NCBI GenBank assembly: GCA_934293835.1
Contig: CAKQZO010000003.1
Span: 1-34,296 of the forward strand
Length of the DNA: 34,296 nucleotides
Origin: an uncultured Lacticaseibacillus sp.
GTDB lineage: Bacteria; Bacillota; Bacilli; Lactobacillales; Lactobacillaceae
Reading direction: 5' to 3'
Shown here: one piece after another, positions 1 through 9,068 of the stretch
How the letters are laid out: the number at the start of each line of letters is the position of its first letter
Numbering within the stretch: the stretch's first letter is position 1
Position numbers and translations under genes: made by a program
The notes under the pieces: model-generated
Database searches by the model: none
What the model saw: the letters and a program-made list of their open reading frames with translations, nothing else
What the model was told of the DNA's origin: nothing

Positions 1-88
1 GGCGAAGGTAGGCATGCGTCTGGGTTTCGTGCAGGGCTAATTCGGGAATCGTGTGCAGGTGGCGCCGAATCTCAATGAGGTTTAACAT
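1..88 (-). CDS. M20 family amidohydrolase, probable N-acetyldiaminopimelate deacetylase (5' end only)
   Basis: Only the first 29 codons lie in the window; the gene runs off the left edge. Reading from the ATG at 88-86, the peptide begins MLNLIEIRRHLHTIPELALH and continues with ET and a Thr-rich segment. The RRxLHxxPELAxxE pattern is the classic N-terminus of M20D peptidases such as N-acetyldiaminopimelate deacetylase and aminoacylase/hippurate hydrolases. It begins 5 bases after the dapH stop codon, and a GGAAG element in the end of dapH can act as its ribosome binding site. This position directly after the acetyltransferase indicates removal of the acetyl group from N-acetyl-LL-diaminopimelate, the last step specific to the acetylase branch. 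Specificity is inferred from context, since the catalytic metal ligands lie outside the window. Confidence 0.85.
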   Translation of the reverse strand, partial: MLNLIEIRRHLHTIPELALHETQTHAYLR

Positions 89-93
89 GACGC

Positions 94-804
94 TCACAGC
101 TTCCGTAAGGCATCGACCAACGCGGTTTTGTCGCGCGTCTGGTCGTTGGCGACCTTGATGACCTTGGCGGGCACACCGGCGACGACGCTGTTGGCAGGGA
201 CGTCTTCGATGACCACAGCGCCTGCGGCAACGACTGCGCCGGCCCCGATCTGAACGCCTTCCAAGACCACCGCGTTGGCGCCGATCATGACGTTATCACC
301 GATACGGACGGGTTCTGCGCTGGCGGGTTCGATGACACCAGCCAAGACGGTTCCCGCCCCGATGTGGCAATGTTCGCCGACCTGCGCCCGGCCACCGAGG
401 ACGGCGCCCATGTCGATCATGGACCCGGCGCCGATCTCAGCGCCGATGTTGATGATGGCGCCCATCATGATGACGGCGTTATCGCCGATGGCGACTTGGT
501 CGCGGATGATCGCACCGGGTTCGATGCGGGCGTTGAAGTCGCGGACGTCGAGCATCGGCACGCCGGTGTTGCGGCCGGCCGTTTCGACATACGAATCGGT
601 GATGGCGGCCGCATTGGCGGTCAAGACTGGTTGAATTTCTGCCCAGTCCCCGATGACGGTGCCTTGATGCTTACAATAGAAGGTATGCACGCTGTCTGGG
701 AAGGCGAGCTTGGTGAGGTCGCCTTTGAGATAGACCTTAACGGGGGTCGTCTTCTTGGCGTTGGCAATCGTGTTGATGACGGTTTGGGTGTCTAATGTTG
801 GCAT
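94..804 (-). CDS. dapH: 2,3,4,5-tetrahydropyridine-2,6-dicarboxylate N-acetyltransferase
   Basis: The 236-residue protein has the length usual for Gram-positive DapH. Residues 1-80 form an alpha/beta N-terminal domain. From about residue 85 to 215 there is a left-handed parallel beta-helix of hexapeptide repeats (for example [15 protein letters not shown], then IGAGTVLAG and [13 protein letters not shown]), ending in the [11 protein letters not shown] segment typical of hexapeptide acyltransferases. The enzyme transfers acetyl from acetyl-CoA to tetrahydrodipicolinate in the cytoplasm, giving N-acetyl-2-amino-6-oxopimelate for lysine and cell-wall diaminopimelate. It is 47 bases downstream of lysA on the same strand and 5 bases upstream of the M20 deacetylase, so the three are very likely cotranscribed under the lysine riboswitch. 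An AAAGGA element lies about 12 bases before the ATG. Confidence 0.95.
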   Translation of the reverse strand: MPTLDTQTVINTIANAKKTTPVKVYLKGDLTKLAFPDSVHTFYCKHQGTVIGDWAEIQPVLTANAAAITDSYVETAGRNTGVPMLDVRDFNARIEPGAIIRDQVAIGDNAVIMMGAIINIGAEIGAGSMIDMGAVLGGRAQVGEHCHIGAGTVLAGVIEPASAEPVRIGDNVMIGANAVVLEGVQIGAGAVVAAGAVVIEDVPANSVVAGVPAKVIKVANDQTRDKTALVDALRKL

Positions 805-851
805 AAGTGAGTTTGTCCTTTCCTTATTAAAAGCAGTATCGCAACTGAGGC

Positions 852-2141
852 TTAATCGTAGCTTAAATCGTTCTGAGTGAGATCGGCGTAGCTTTCGCGG
901 CGAACCACCAGCTTGGCGTGGCCATCTTCAGCGAAGACAACGGCCGGCCGCGGGTTGCGGTTGTAGTTCGAGGCCATCGAGTAGCCGTAAGCGCCAGTCG
1001 CTTTCACGGCGATGATGTCGCCCGCTTCGGCTTGGGGCAAGTGGGCGTGGTCGATTAAGATATCACCTGATTCGCAATACTTGCCGACCAAGTGCACGTC
1101 TTCGGTCGCCTCGGCATCTGGGGTCGCGGCGTTGACCGCGACGTATTCGGCTTGATAAAGCGCGGGGCGAAGGTTGTCGCCCATGCCACCATCAACGGCG
1201 ACGTATGGACGCAGGCCGGGAACGCGCTTTTGGCTACCGACGGTGTAGAGCTGGTAGCCGGCCGGGCCGACGATCGAACGACCGGGTTCGATCCAGACAG
1301 CCGGTAAGGCGAAAGGTAAGTCCAGGCGACGCAGCGTGGTCAGGATTGCTTCGACGAACGCTTCGGCAGGAAGCGGCTTATCGGCTTCGGTATAGCGAAT
1401 CCCGAAGCCGCCGCCGACGTTGAGGACCTGAGGCGTGAAGGCGAGCTGGTCGTGCCAGGCGGTGAGGATGGCGGCAAGCTTCTTGGTGGCACCGATGAAG
1501 CCGTCGAGCTCGAATATCTGGCTGCCAATGTGGGCGTGAATGCCTAATAGGTTGAGTTGCGGGTTGGCCAAGGCTTGCTTGGCGGCCTTAAGGGCTAGGC
1601 CCGAATCGACATCGAAGCCGAATTTACTATCGACTTGGCCGGTAGCGATGTAGGCGTGCGTGTGGGCGGAGATTCCTGGGGTGACGCGTAATAAGATATC
1701 TTGATGCCGGTCAGGTTCGGCAGCCAGCAATTCACTTAGTAGCTGCAGTTCGTAGAAGTTGTCGACGATGATCGTCCCGACCGAAGCCGCCAACGCGGCT
1801 TGCAGCTCTTCACGCGACTTGTTGTTGCCATGGAAGGAAACATCAGCCATCGGGAAGTTGGCTTGGCAGGCGGTGTAAAGCTCACCACCGGAGACAACAT
1901 CGACGTGGCAATGTTCTTGGGCGGCCACTTGATACATGGCCACTGTCGCAAAGGCCTTGCTGGCGTAGCTCACCGCGTAATCGAAGTGTTGAGACTCGAA
2001 CACCCGCTTGAAGGCGCGAATCTGGGCCCGAATGGCGCTGACATCGTAGACATATAGTGGGGTTTGGAATTCTTCGGCGAGGGTTAAGGCGTCGACGCCA
2101 CCGATGGTCAGGTGACCGGCGTGATTTGTAGGATTAGACAT
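852..2141 (-). CDS. lysA: Diaminopimelate decarboxylase
   Basis: The 429-residue cytoplasmic PLP enzyme decarboxylates meso-diaminopimelate to L-lysine, the last step of the pathway. The fold-III alanine-racemase-like barrel carries the PLP lysine in SYASKAF (about K62), HIGSQI, the phosphate-binding glycine loop [18 protein letters not shown], and the substrate Cys-Glu segment KYCESGDIL near the C-terminus. I chose the ATG at 2141 because AAGGAG sits 9 bases before it; a longer in-frame reading back to 2204 would translate the riboswitch terminator and has no ribosome binding site. It is the first gene of lysA-dapH-deacetylase. Control is by the lysine riboswitch and terminator immediately upstream. 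Confidence 0.96.
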   Translation of the reverse strand: MSNPTNHAGHLTIGGVDALTLAEEFQTPLYVYDVSAIRAQIRAFKRVFESQHFDYAVSYASKAFATVAMYQVAAQEHCHVDVVSGGELYTACQANFPMADVSFHGNNKSREELQAALAASVGTIIVDNFYELQLLSELLAAEPDRHQDILLRVTPGISAHTHAYIATGQVDSKFGFDVDSGLALKAAKQALANPQLNLLGIHAHIGSQIFELDGFIGATKKLAAILTAWHDQLAFTPQVLNVGGGFGIRYTEADKPLPAEAFVEAILTTLRRLDLPFALPAVWIEPGRSIVGPAGYQLYTVGSQKRVPGLRPYVAVDGGMGDNLRPALYQAEYVAVNAATPDAEATEDVHLVGKYCESGDILIDHAHLPQAEAGDIIAVKATGAYGYSMASNYNRNPRPAVVFAEDGHAKLVVRRESYADLTQNDLSYD

Positions 2142-2170
2142 GTGGCTGTGCTCCTTTTGATTAGCGACAT

Positions 2171-2217
2171 TAAAAATGGGACCCGTTGCTTTGGCATCTA
2201 CCAAAACAAAGAGTCCC
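2171..2217 (-). terminator. Riboswitch-controlled intrinsic terminator before lysA
   Basis: Read on the minus strand, GGGAC (2217-2213) pairs with GTCCC (2182-2178), with CTTTG/CAAAG pairing inside, and a run of five T follows directly. It lies between the lysine aptamer and the lysA ribosome binding site, where the expression platform of a transcription-terminating riboswitch is expected. The competing antiterminator pairing was not worked out. Confidence 0.75.
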
Positions 2218-2237
2218 GCATGGGTTCGGTCTGTTTG

Positions 2238-2404
2238 GATAGCGCCCCGCTGAGTTGATCAGCGACAGTGTAGCCGCTTTTCGCGTCTACCCCAACGACC
2301 TGTGCGTCCACCGCACTGGCGTTTCGGCGACCGTCCCTTTCGGCCGATGTCTCTGCAGCGTGGACTGCTCGATCGGCGTACTCTTGTTGGTCGCAACCTC
2401 TATC
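2238..2404 (-). promoter_or_regulatory. Lysine riboswitch (L box) aptamer
   Basis: Read on the minus strand, the element begins GATAGAGGTTGCGACC, followed by AAGAGTACGCC. A conserved GGTCGCCGAAA segment follows further in, and it ends CAGCGGGGCGCTATC. These blocks match the known L-box consensus (AGAGGUGCGA, AAGAGUA, GCGUCGCCGAA, GGGCUAUC) in the same order and spacing. GATAG at 2404-2400 pairs with CTATC at 2242-2238 to close helix P1. Lysine binding should favour the downstream terminator and shut off lysA-dapH-deacetylase. The identification rests on motif matching by eye. Confidence 0.93.
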
Positions 2405-2418
2405 TCATTTATCACGAG

Positions 2419-2445
2419 TTTATAATAAAACGATGTAAACGTCAA
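2419..2445 (-). promoter_or_regulatory. Promoter for the lysA-dapH operon
   Basis: On the minus strand TTGACG (2445-2440) and TATAAA (2424-2419) are separated by 15 bases, slightly short for sigma-70 but well placed, with transcription starting just before the lysine riboswitch. Confidence 0.55.
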
Positions 2446-2534
2446 ATTTAATTTCAATAATTCTTTTGTACTAATGTTGTGAGGAAAAACCGCAATAAAT
2501 TCGCGATCTAGTGCTAGGCTTTCGGCAAAATGTG

Positions 2535-2543
2535 TGTTAGACT
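2535..2543 (+). promoter_or_regulatory. Possible extended -10 promoter for the aspartokinase gene
   Basis: TGTTAGACT is an extended -10-like element (TG, one base, TAGACT) about 54 bases before the aspartokinase start. No convincing -35 box is visible 16-18 bases upstream. No lysine riboswitch or T-box is seen on this strand, so this arm appears to be controlled differently from lysA. Confidence 0.35.
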
Positions 2544-2596
2544 TCATCTCAAATCACAGCAGTTCACATTGTTTTATCATGAAAGGGCGTAGAAAC

Positions 2597-3973
2597 ATGC
2601 GGGTAGTTAAGTTTGGTGGCTCAAGTTTGGCCGATAGCAAGCAATTTGAGAAGGTCGTCGCGATCATGCAGGCAGATCCTAGCCGGCAGGTGGTGGTGAC
2701 GAGTGCACCAGGCAAACGTCATCATGATGATACCAAGGTGACCGACCTGCTGATCACTTACGCGACTCAGGTGCAAAACCGGGTCGATCCCGCCGCGACG
2801 ATCGCTGCAATCGGCGAACGCTACCGGGAGATCGCCACATTTTATGAGTTGGATGCGAGCGTTATGCAGCATATCCAGACTGAAATCGCGCAGTTGCAAC
2901 ACGAGACCTTTGCCAACGCGGATTACCAACTCGCGGCGTTCAAAGCCCACGGCGAGAAGCTGAATGGCTACTTGCTCACCGCAGTGCTCAATGCCTGCGG
3001 GACGCCGGCTTTTTACGGTGAGCCTAAGACGATCGGGCTGACCGTGACAGATGCGCCTAACGATGCCGAGGTGTTGGCGACGACTTATGCGAACCTCGCC
3101 ACCTTTGAACGGCCCGAAGGCATTTTGGTGGTGCCGGGATTTTATGGGTACACCGAGGCCGGCCAGATCGCGACTTTTTCTCGCGGTGGCAGCGACATCA
3201 CCGGGGCGATCTTAGCGCGAGGCTTCGGCGCCGATCTCTATGAGAACTTCACCGACGTTGACGGCGTTTATGCCGCCGACCCGCGTGTCGTCACCCAACC
3301 GGCCGCGATTCAGAAGATGACCTACCGGGAGATGCGGGAGCTGTCGTATGGGGGCTTCGGCGTATTCCATGATGAGGCGATCTTGCCGGCGATCGAAGGC
3401 CAGATTCCGATCAACCTCAAGAACACCAACGAACCCAACCATCCGGGGACGATGATCGTTCCAGAGGCCGGCTTCACGCCGCAGCATGCGGTCACAGGGA
3501 TCGTGTCATCCGATCACTTCAGCGCCATTTATTTACACCGCTACTTGCTGAACAAGGAAGTCGGCTTCACGCTACGGTTGTTGCAGATTTTCTATGATCA
3601 CGGAATCAATTACGAGCACATGCCGAGTGGGATCGACGACCTGACGGTGATCATCGACAACCGCCAGCTGACACCGGAATTGCGGACGACGCTTTGCCAA
3701 GAGATCCAAGCCAAGATGCATCCAGACGTTTTGCAGTGGATCGACGATTACGCCATCACGATGGTCGTCGGCGAAGGGATGGCCAAGCGTATCGGCCTAA
3801 TTCAACGGGTGTTAACGCCGCTGGTCACCGCAGGCGTGCATGTGACGATGATCAACGAAGGCGCCAGCCAAATCAGCCTGATGCTCGGGACGAGCAAGAC
3901 CCAAGCGAACACCGCCGTGCGGGCGATCTACAACGCATTTTTCATTCCGGTCAACCAACAGATGGAGGGATAA
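2597..3973 (+). CDS. lysC: Aspartate kinase
   Basis: The 458-residue cytoplasmic enzyme phosphorylates L-aspartate, the committed step to lysine, threonine and methionine. The N-terminal amino-acid-kinase domain opens VVKFGGSSLAD and carries FSRGGSDITGA and the YENFTDVDGVYAADPR segment. The last 150 residues are two ACT regulatory domains (around TGIVSSDHFSA and MVVGEGMAKRIG through INEGASQISL). I chose ATG 2597 because AAAGGG is 7-10 bases upstream; in-frame ATGs at 2534 and 2579 lack one. Its size and ACT layout fit the monofunctional lysine-sensitive class, although which Bacillus paralogue it matches (LysC or YclM/ThrD) is not certain. dapF follows after one base, so the two are translationally coupled. 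Confidence 0.93.
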   Translation: MRVVKFGGSSLADSKQFEKVVAIMQADPSRQVVVTSAPGKRHHDDTKVTDLLITYATQVQNRVDPAATIAAIGERYREIATFYELDASVMQHIQTEIAQLQHETFANADYQLAAFKAHGEKLNGYLLTAVLNACGTPAFYGEPKTIGLTVTDAPNDAEVLATTYANLATFERPEGILVVPGFYGYTEAGQIATFSRGGSDITGAILARGFGADLYENFTDVDGVYAADPRVVTQPAAIQKMTYREMRELSYGGFGVFHDEAILPAIEGQIPINLKNTNEPNHPGTMIVPEAGFTPQHAVTGIVSSDHFSAIYLHRYLLNKEVGFTLRLLQIFYDHGINYEHMPSGIDDLTVIIDNRQLTPELRTTLCQEIQAKMHPDVLQWIDDYAITMVVGEGMAKRIGLIQRVLTPLVTAGVHVTMINEGASQISLMLGTSKTQANTAVRAIYNAFFIPVNQQMEG

Positions 3974-3974
3974 C

Positions 3975-4973
3975 ATGGCAGAATTGTTGAAGGTCCATGG
4001 CTCTGAGAATAGCTTTTTCCTGCTCGATCAGACGACGCTGACGACCCCACTAGCAGATGAGACTTTGGTGGCATTAGCCAAGCAGTTGTGCGATCGGCAA
4101 TCAGGCCTGCTCGAAGGTGCCGACGGCCTCTTGGTCGTGTCAGCCGATGCGGCCGCCGCAGGGCGGATGACGGTCATCAACGCCGACGGAACTTATGCCA
4201 AGATGTGTGGCAACGGGTTGCGAACCGTCAGCCGGTATCTGAGTGAAAAAACTGGCCGCGACGAGTTTCAAGTGCAAACCGCTGAGGCGAGCCTGCGCGT
4301 CCACCGTGCGCCGCAGCTAGCCGAAGGCGTGCCGGCGTTCGGGGTCGAGATTTCCCCGGTCAGCTTTGCGGCCAGCGCGCTACCATTTGCGGACCTCGGC
4401 CATGAGGAAATCGTCGACCAGGTGCTGCCGGAGATTCACCCGACCTTACGTTTTACGGCGATTGCGGTGCCAAATCCCCATCTGATCGCGTTCGTCGACG
4501 AAGACGCACTGAATGGTGAGGCAATCGAGGCAATCGGCAAGCGACTGAACGCGGCCAATCCTTACTTCCCAGAAGGGGTGAATATCACGTTTGCTACCAT
4601 CACGGGCCAAAACACGATTTTCGCCCGGACCTATGAGCGCGGGGTCGGCTTCACCAACGCTTGCGGGACAGGCATGTCTGCGACAAGTTTGGCGCTCGTG
4701 CTGACGCATCCGGAAGTGGCAAGCCGCGATACGCCGATCACCGTCTACAATCCTGGCGGCATGGTGCAGACGATTGTGCATCAAGAAGCTTCCGGTCGCT
4801 ATTGGATTGAGCTGATCGGTAACGCGACGGTGACGGCGGCGATCACGGTGCCCGAAAGCAGTCTTGCGGCAGCGACGACCGCCGGCGCTACCGTTAGCGA
4901 TACCGGCGAGCAGGCCCAATATACTCGCTTCGTGACCGAGTTGCCATATCGTGGCCTGGTGGCAACTGTCTAA
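3975..4973 (+). CDS. dapF: Diaminopimelate epimerase
   Basis: The 332-residue enzyme interconverts LL- and meso-diaminopimelate by a two-base, cofactor-independent mechanism. Both catalytic cysteines are present: C78 in KMCGNGLRTVSRY and C230 in TNACGTGMSA. The N-terminal HGSENSFFLLD segment is the substrate loop found in the family, with Ser in place of the more usual Gly-Asn order. The GGAGG of the ribosome binding site lies inside the end of the aspartokinase gene, whose stop codon is one base before this ATG. The protein is somewhat longer than the typical 270-280 residues, with an Ala/Thr-rich stretch near 290-315; similar long forms occur in lactobacilli. It supplies meso-DAP to LysA and to the cell wall. 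Confidence 0.95.
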   Translation: MAELLKVHGSENSFFLLDQTTLTTPLADETLVALAKQLCDRQSGLLEGADGLLVVSADAAAAGRMTVINADGTYAKMCGNGLRTVSRYLSEKTGRDEFQVQTAEASLRVHRAPQLAEGVPAFGVEISPVSFAASALPFADLGHEEIVDQVLPEIHPTLRFTAIAVPNPHLIAFVDEDALNGEAIEAIGKRLNAANPYFPEGVNITFATITGQNTIFARTYERGVGFTNACGTGMSATSLALVLTHPEVASRDTPITVYNPGGMVQTIVHQEASGRYWIELIGNATVTAAITVPESSLAAATTAGATVSDTGEQAQYTRFVTELPYRGLVATV

Positions 4974-4975
4974 AC

Positions 4976-5096
4976 CAGAGCGGAGCGAGGCCGTACCTTA
5001 GGGCGTAGCATAACGAGTGCGATTGACGGAGCGAACTTGTTCGCGCAGTCAATAGTACCGTTAGGCCTAGCCCGCTGGCCTTGCGTAGCTCGCCGA
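4976..5096 (+). repeat. Modular palindromic repeat, unit A1
   Basis: The unit starts CAGAGCGGAG and ends GTAGCTCGCCGA, filling most of the dapF-asd gap. It folds as one long imperfect hairpin: GCGAGGCC (4985-4992) with GGCCTTGC (5077-5084), GGGCGTAGCATAACG (5001-5015) with CGTTAGGCCTAGCCC (5059-5073), ATTGAC (5022-5027) with GTCAAT (5048-5053), and GCGAAC (5031-5036) with GTTCGC (5039-5044) around a TT loop. Unit B1, 28 kb away on the other strand, is the same element; its differences keep these pairings. Function unknown. Confidence 0.85.
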
Positions 5097-5103
5097 AGCA
5101 AAC

Positions 5104-5144
5104 CAGAGTGAAGTGGCGCGGTTTTTGCGGGCGGGTAGCCCGCC
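5104..5144 (+). repeat. Modular palindromic repeat, truncated unit A2
   Basis: This restarts with CAGAGTGAAG and then GTGGCGCGGTTTTTGCG, almost identical to the start of unit B1. It stops after a short hairpin, GGCGGG (5130-5135) with CCCGCC (5139-5144). It looks like the first arm of a second unit whose body has been lost. It ends about 30 bases before the asd ribosome binding site. Confidence 0.65.
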
Positions 5145-5191
5145 GATCAACCAATTTAAAAGATTCTCGTTTCCGTAGGAGGGAAATCATT

Positions 5192-6256
5192 ATGAGTGGA
5201 TATCATGTAGCAGTTGTTGGCGCAACCGGGGCCGTGGGGACTCGGATGCTGAAGATGGTGGCAGAGTCACCATTACCGATCGCGAGTGTGAAGGCGCTGG
5301 CTTCTAAGCGCTCTGCAGGCAAGAAGGTACCTTATGGTGACACGGAGCTGACGGTTGAAGAAACCACCGATGATTCTTTTGCAGGCATCGATATCGCGCT
5401 GTTTTCTGCCGGGGGTTCGGTTTCCAAGCGGTTTGCCCCTAGTGCCGTTAAGGCCGGGGCCATCGTCGTAGATAACACCAGTGCGTTCCGGATGGATCCG
5501 GAAATTCCATTGGTTGTCCCAGAAGTTAACCCAGAAGCATTGCGGACGCATCATGGCATCATCGCCAACCCGAACTGCTCGACGATTCAGATGGTCGTGG
5601 CCTTGGAGCCGATCCGTAAGGCGTTCGGCTTGCGGCGCGTGATGGTGTCGACTTATCAGGCGGTTGGTGGTGCCGGACAGCGGGCGTTGAACGAACTCGC
5701 TGCGGAATCACAAGCCTATCTGGATGGCGACGTGACTAAGGTCACTCCAGAAATCTTGCCGACAGCAGGTGACAAGAAGCATTACCAGATGGCCTTCAAT
5801 GTGTTACCACAGATCGACGTCTTCGAAGACGATGGTTATTCCCATGAAGAATGGAAAATGATCCATGAAACAAAGAAGATCATGAAGGGGGATATGGACG
5901 ATCCTGAGCTCAAGGTCACTGCGACCTGCGCGCGGGTGCCGGTACCCGTTTCACACTCCGAAGAGGTTTATTTCGAAGTCGAAGACAAGAACGTCACAGC
6001 TGACCAGATTCGCGAAGCCTTGACTGGTGCCCCTGGCGTGGTTGTCCAAGATGACCCTGCCCATCAGCTCTATCCGCAACCGGCAAATGCCGAAGGGACC
6101 CGGGAGGTCTATGTTGGCCGGATTCGTCCCGACGAGGAGAACGAAGGCTTCTTCCACATGTGGAATGTTTCCGATAACTTGTTGAAGGGTGCGGCGTGGA
6201 ATTCGATGCAGATCGCTGAGACCATGGACGCAATGGGCTTGATTCAACCGAAGTAA
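5192..6256 (+). CDS. asd: Aspartate-semialdehyde dehydrogenase
   Basis: The 354-residue NADPH-dependent enzyme reduces aspartyl phosphate to aspartate semialdehyde, the branch point to lysine/DAP and to threonine and methionine. The N-terminal Rossmann motif is [13 protein letters not shown]; the catalytic cysteine is C129 in NPNCSTIQ; the second catalytic region is [18 protein letters not shown]. Length matches the Gram-positive family. ATG 5192 follows AGGAGG by about 9 bases; an earlier in-frame reading starts inside the repeat units and is not credible. It is separated from dapF by repeats A1 and A2, so it may be read through from dapF or have its own promoter; none is obvious. A strong terminator follows. 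Confidence 0.96.
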   Translation: MSGYHVAVVGATGAVGTRMLKMVAESPLPIASVKALASKRSAGKKVPYGDTELTVEETTDDSFAGIDIALFSAGGSVSKRFAPSAVKAGAIVVDNTSAFRMDPEIPLVVPEVNPEALRTHHGIIANPNCSTIQMVVALEPIRKAFGLRRVMVSTYQAVGGAGQRALNELAAESQAYLDGDVTKVTPEILPTAGDKKHYQMAFNVLPQIDVFEDDGYSHEEWKMIHETKKIMKGDMDDPELKVTATCARVPVPVSHSEEVYFEVEDKNVTADQIREALTGAPGVVVQDDPAHQLYPQPANAEGTREVYVGRIRPDEENEGFFHMWNVSDNLLKGAAWNSMQIAETMDAMGLIQPK

Positions 6257-6270
6257 ATCCCTAAGTATAT

Positions 6271-6322
6271 GACGATTCTGAGGCGCCACTCATAGGTGAG
6301 TAGCCCTTGGAATCGTTTTTTA
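6271..6322 (+). terminator. Intrinsic terminator after asd
   Basis: ACGATTC (6272-6278) pairs with GAATCGT (6310-6316), with an inner ACTCA/TGAGT stem, followed by six T. It closes the aspartokinase-dapF-asd segment. Confidence 0.85.
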
Positions 6323-6365
6323 GATTAACGGTCCCTGAAGGCGTTCTCAGCGACAACGATGCGGG

Positions 6366-6376
6366 TGTGGTAAAAT
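6366..6376 (+). promoter_or_regulatory. Extended -10 promoter for gdpP-rplI
   Basis: TGTGGTAAAAT contains TG, one base and TAAAAT. The same TGTGG-plus-hexamer form occurs before queH and ddl. No good -35 box is visible. Confidence 0.5.
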
Positions 6377-6431
6377 GGCTTAAGAAATAGTTAACCAGAA
6401 TTCGGTTTTTGTGAAAGCGAGTAAACGTGTC

Positions 6432-8438
6432 ATGAAGGATTTACTAGCCAAAATCAAACTTCCAGCGTTCCTCGAAGACATCCGCCTGCGGTATACCGTG
6501 CTGGGGATGGTTGTCTTGGCGGTGCTGGACGTGATTGCCGCGGGATTTATTCGGCCGTGGATCGCGGTATTGATGTTTTTGTTTCTGATTGGGTTGGTCG
6601 TCGCGATCGTGTATGCGCTGGCGACGATCAGCGAGAATACGAATCGCTATATCTCCAACCTTGCCTACCGCATCAAGCGTGGCGAGCAAGAAGCGCTGAT
6701 CAAGATGCCTGTCGGGATTCTTCTGTACGACAAACATCTGGTGGTGGAATGGACGAATCCCTATTTGCAGCAGTATTTCGGTGATGCCGACCTGTTGGGC
6801 AAAACGCTGAGTGATATCGATGAAGACCTCGGCCAACTGGTCGAGCAGAATCAAGATGCCAACGAGTTGCAGACGATTCATTGGGGCGGCCATGTTTTTG
6901 AGATGATCATCCAAAAGAGTATCGGGGTCGTCTACCTGATGGACATCACCCGGTATGCGAAGATCGAGGCACAGGCGGAAAACGAGCGCGTCGTCATCGG
7001 CCAACTGTTCTTAGATAATTACGATGAAATCACCCAGACGCTCGATGATCAAACGGTGACGAACTTGAACTCTTATGTCACCAATCACCTGACGGAATGG
7101 GCGAATCACTACGGCATGTATGTCCGGCGGATCTCGAATGATCGGTTCTTGTTAGTGGCGTACATGCAGGCGCTAGAGGCGGCCGAGGCCGATAAGTTCC
7201 GGATCCTTGATACGATCCGGGAAGAGACTTCTAAGCAGAACTATCCGCTGACGCTGTCGGTCGGCATCGCGTATGGCGATTCTGACCTCGCGCGCCTGGC
7301 GGTCACATCGCAATCGAATCTTGATTTGGCCCTTGGCCGCGGCGGCGATCAGGTCGTCGTGCGGGCCAAAGGCGAACAGGCGCGCTTTTATGGGGGCAAG
7401 ACCAACCCGATGGCCAAGCGGACGCGGGTCCGGGCGCGGATGATCGCGCAAGCGTTGCAAGAGCTGTTCAAGCAAACGGATAAGCTGTTTGTGGTCGGCC
7501 ATTCACGGCCGGACATGGATGCCGTCGGCGCGGCGCTCGGGATTCGCCGCATCGCGCAGATGAACGGCAAGGAGTGCTACGTTGTGATCGATCCGGAGCA
7601 TCTCCACTCCGATGTCGAACGCCTGATGGGGCGAGTCGGCAAGGATCCAGAGATCGCCAATGCCATCGTCACGCCAGAGGCGGCCTTGGCCATGGCGACT
7701 AGCCAGAGCTTGCTGGTGATGGTCGATCATTCCAAGCCGTCGATTACGACCGCCCCGCAACTGTACGATCGCTTGGCCGCCCGGACAGTCATCATCGACC
7801 ATCACCGCCGCGGCGAAGAGTTCCCAGAGAATCCGATGCTGGTCTATATCGAGCCTTACGCGAGCTCGACGTGTGAGCTGATCACCGAGATGTTCGAATA
7901 TCAGCCGACGACTGCCGGTGGGGTCTCGAAGCTTGAAGCGACGGCGATGCTGGCCGGCATCACCGTGGACACGAAGTCATTTTCACTGCGTACTGGGACG
8001 CGCACGTTCGATGCGGCCAGCTATCTGCGTTCTGTGGGGGCCGATGGCTTGTTGGCGCAGAACTTGTTGAAGGAAAGCGTCGAGAGTTACATCCAGAAGA
8101 ATCATCTTATCGATAGCGTTGAAATGATCAGCGACAGTATGGCATTATGTACAGGTGAAGAGAATACGCCGTACGATCCGGTGATCGCCGCTCAGGCGGC
8201 AGACACCTTGTTGTCGCTCAGCGACATCGATGCCAGCTTCGTGATCACGCGCCGGCCAGACGGGCGCGTCGGTATTTCTGCGCGGAGTCTCGGCGACATC
8301 AACGTGCAGGTCATCATGGAAGCGCTCGGCGGCGGTGGCCATCTCAGCAATGCCGCCACCCAGATCGCCGACAAGAGTGTTGCTGAAGTACGTGAGTTAT
8401 TGCAGGCAACAATCACCAAGGTGGAAGCCGACGAATAA
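6432..8438 (+). CDS. gdpP: Cyclic-di-AMP phosphodiesterase GdpP (DHH/DHHA1 with PAS and degenerate GGDEF)
   Basis: The 668-residue membrane protein hydrolyses c-di-AMP to pApA. Two transmembrane helices lie at about 20-65, followed by a PAS-like domain (about 80-170) and a degenerate GGDEF domain (about 180-310) lacking the GGDEF signature. The DHH domain carries GHSRPDMDAVGA (H357, D361, D363), VDHSKPS and the IIDHH triad (456-458), and the DHHA1 domain carries GGGGHLSNAA near 635. A GTG at 6411 would add 7 residues but has no ribosome binding site; neither does the ATG at 6432 have a strong one, so the start is uncertain. rplI follows after 32 bases, the conserved lactobacillus order gdpP-rplI-dnaB. 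Confidence 0.95.
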   Translation: MKDLLAKIKLPAFLEDIRLRYTVLGMVVLAVLDVIAAGFIRPWIAVLMFLFLIGLVVAIVYALATISENTNRYISNLAYRIKRGEQEALIKMPVGILLYDKHLVVEWTNPYLQQYFGDADLLGKTLSDIDEDLGQLVEQNQDANELQTIHWGGHVFEMIIQKSIGVVYLMDITRYAKIEAQAENERVVIGQLFLDNYDEITQTLDDQTVTNLNSYVTNHLTEWANHYGMYVRRISNDRFLLVAYMQALEAAEADKFRILDTIREETSKQNYPLTLSVGIAYGDSDLARLAVTSQSNLDLALGRGGDQVVVRAKGEQARFYGGKTNPMAKRTRVRARMIAQALQELFKQTDKLFVVGHSRPDMDAVGAALGIRRIAQMNGKECYVVIDPEHLHSDVERLMGRVGKDPEIANAIVTPEAALAMATSQSLLVMVDHSKPSITTAPQLYDRLAARTVIIDHHRRGEEFPENPMLVYIEPYASSTCELITEMFEYQPTTAGGVSKLEATAMLAGITVDTKSFSLRTGTRTFDAASYLRSVGADGLLAQNLLKESVESYIQKNHLIDSVEMISDSMALCTGEENTPYDPVIAAQAADTLLSLSDIDASFVITRRPDGRVGISARSLGDINVQVIMEALGGGGHLSNAATQIADKSVAEVRELLQATITKVEADE

Positions 8439-8470
8439 GCGCGGCGTAGACAAGAAAGAAGGACTCAGTT

Positions 8471-8926
8471 ATGAAAGTAATTTTTACACAAGACGTGCGC
8501 GGCAAGGGTAAGCGCGGCGAGGTCAAGGAAGTTCCTGATGGCTATGCGCAGAACTTCTTGATCAAAAACGGCAAGGCCAAGGCGGCGACGGCGCAGGCCA
8601 TGAGCGCTTTGCGCGGGCAACAGCGCCTCGAAGAGAAGAAGGAAGCAGAGCACAAGGCGGATGCGGAAGCCATCAAAGCCTTGCTGGAAGACGACAAGCA
8701 CGTCGTCGAGATTCAGTCGAAGGCCGGCGACGATTCGCGCTTGTTTGGCTCGATTCCTTCCAAGCAAATCGCCCAGGCACTGGACAAGCAATACCAGATC
8801 AAGGTCGATAAGCGGAAGATGGATTTGCCAGAGCCGATCAAGGCACTTGGTTACCGCAACGTGAAGATCAATCTGTACCCAGGCGTCGAAGCGACGATCC
8901 GGGTCCACATCACCGCGCAAAAATAA
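8471..8926 (+). CDS. rplI: 50S ribosomal protein L9
   Basis: The 151-residue protein begins [20 protein letters not shown], followed by [11 protein letters not shown], the diagnostic L9 N-terminal rRNA-binding domain. A long charged connecting helix (about 45-75, [17 protein letters not shown]) and the C-terminal domain ending [11 protein letters not shown] follow. Length is normal. An AAAGGA element precedes the ATG. It lies 32 bases after gdpP and is followed by a terminator, so it probably shares the gdpP transcript. Confidence 0.98.
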   Translation: MKVIFTQDVRGKGKRGEVKEVPDGYAQNFLIKNGKAKAATAQAMSALRGQQRLEEKKEAEHKADAEAIKALLEDDKHVVEIQSKAGDDSRLFGSIPSKQIAQALDKQYQIKVDKRKMDLPEPIKALGYRNVKINLYPGVEATIRVHITAQK

Positions 8927-8940
8927 TCTTGCGACGCAAA

Positions 8941-8978
8941 CGGCTATCTGTCAGGCACCTGCTGGCGGGTAGCTTTTT
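8941..8978 (+). terminator. Intrinsic terminator after rplI
   Basis: GCTATC (8943-8948) pairs with GGTAGC (8968-8973), including one G-T pair, and GTCAG with CTGGC inside; five T follow. Confidence 0.75.
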
Positions 8979-9068
8979 GGTATGCTTTTAAAAGCACGAC
9001 GTATCAAGTAAACTAGTACTTGTTCGGTCAAAAATTCGGCCGATGATTCTCACCCAAAGGAGCGTTGC

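Noticed and set aside
2142..2204. In-frame N-terminal extension of lysA
   Set aside because: It would translate the riboswitch terminator; the ATG at 2141 has a clear AAGGAG.
4894..5190. A 98-residue minus-strand reading frame across the dapF end and unit A1, sharing the peptide [12 protein letters not shown] with a frame in unit B1
   Set aside because: The shared peptide comes from the repeat core. Stems are conserved by compensatory changes, there is no ribosome binding site, and the frame runs into dapF, so structure explains it better than coding.
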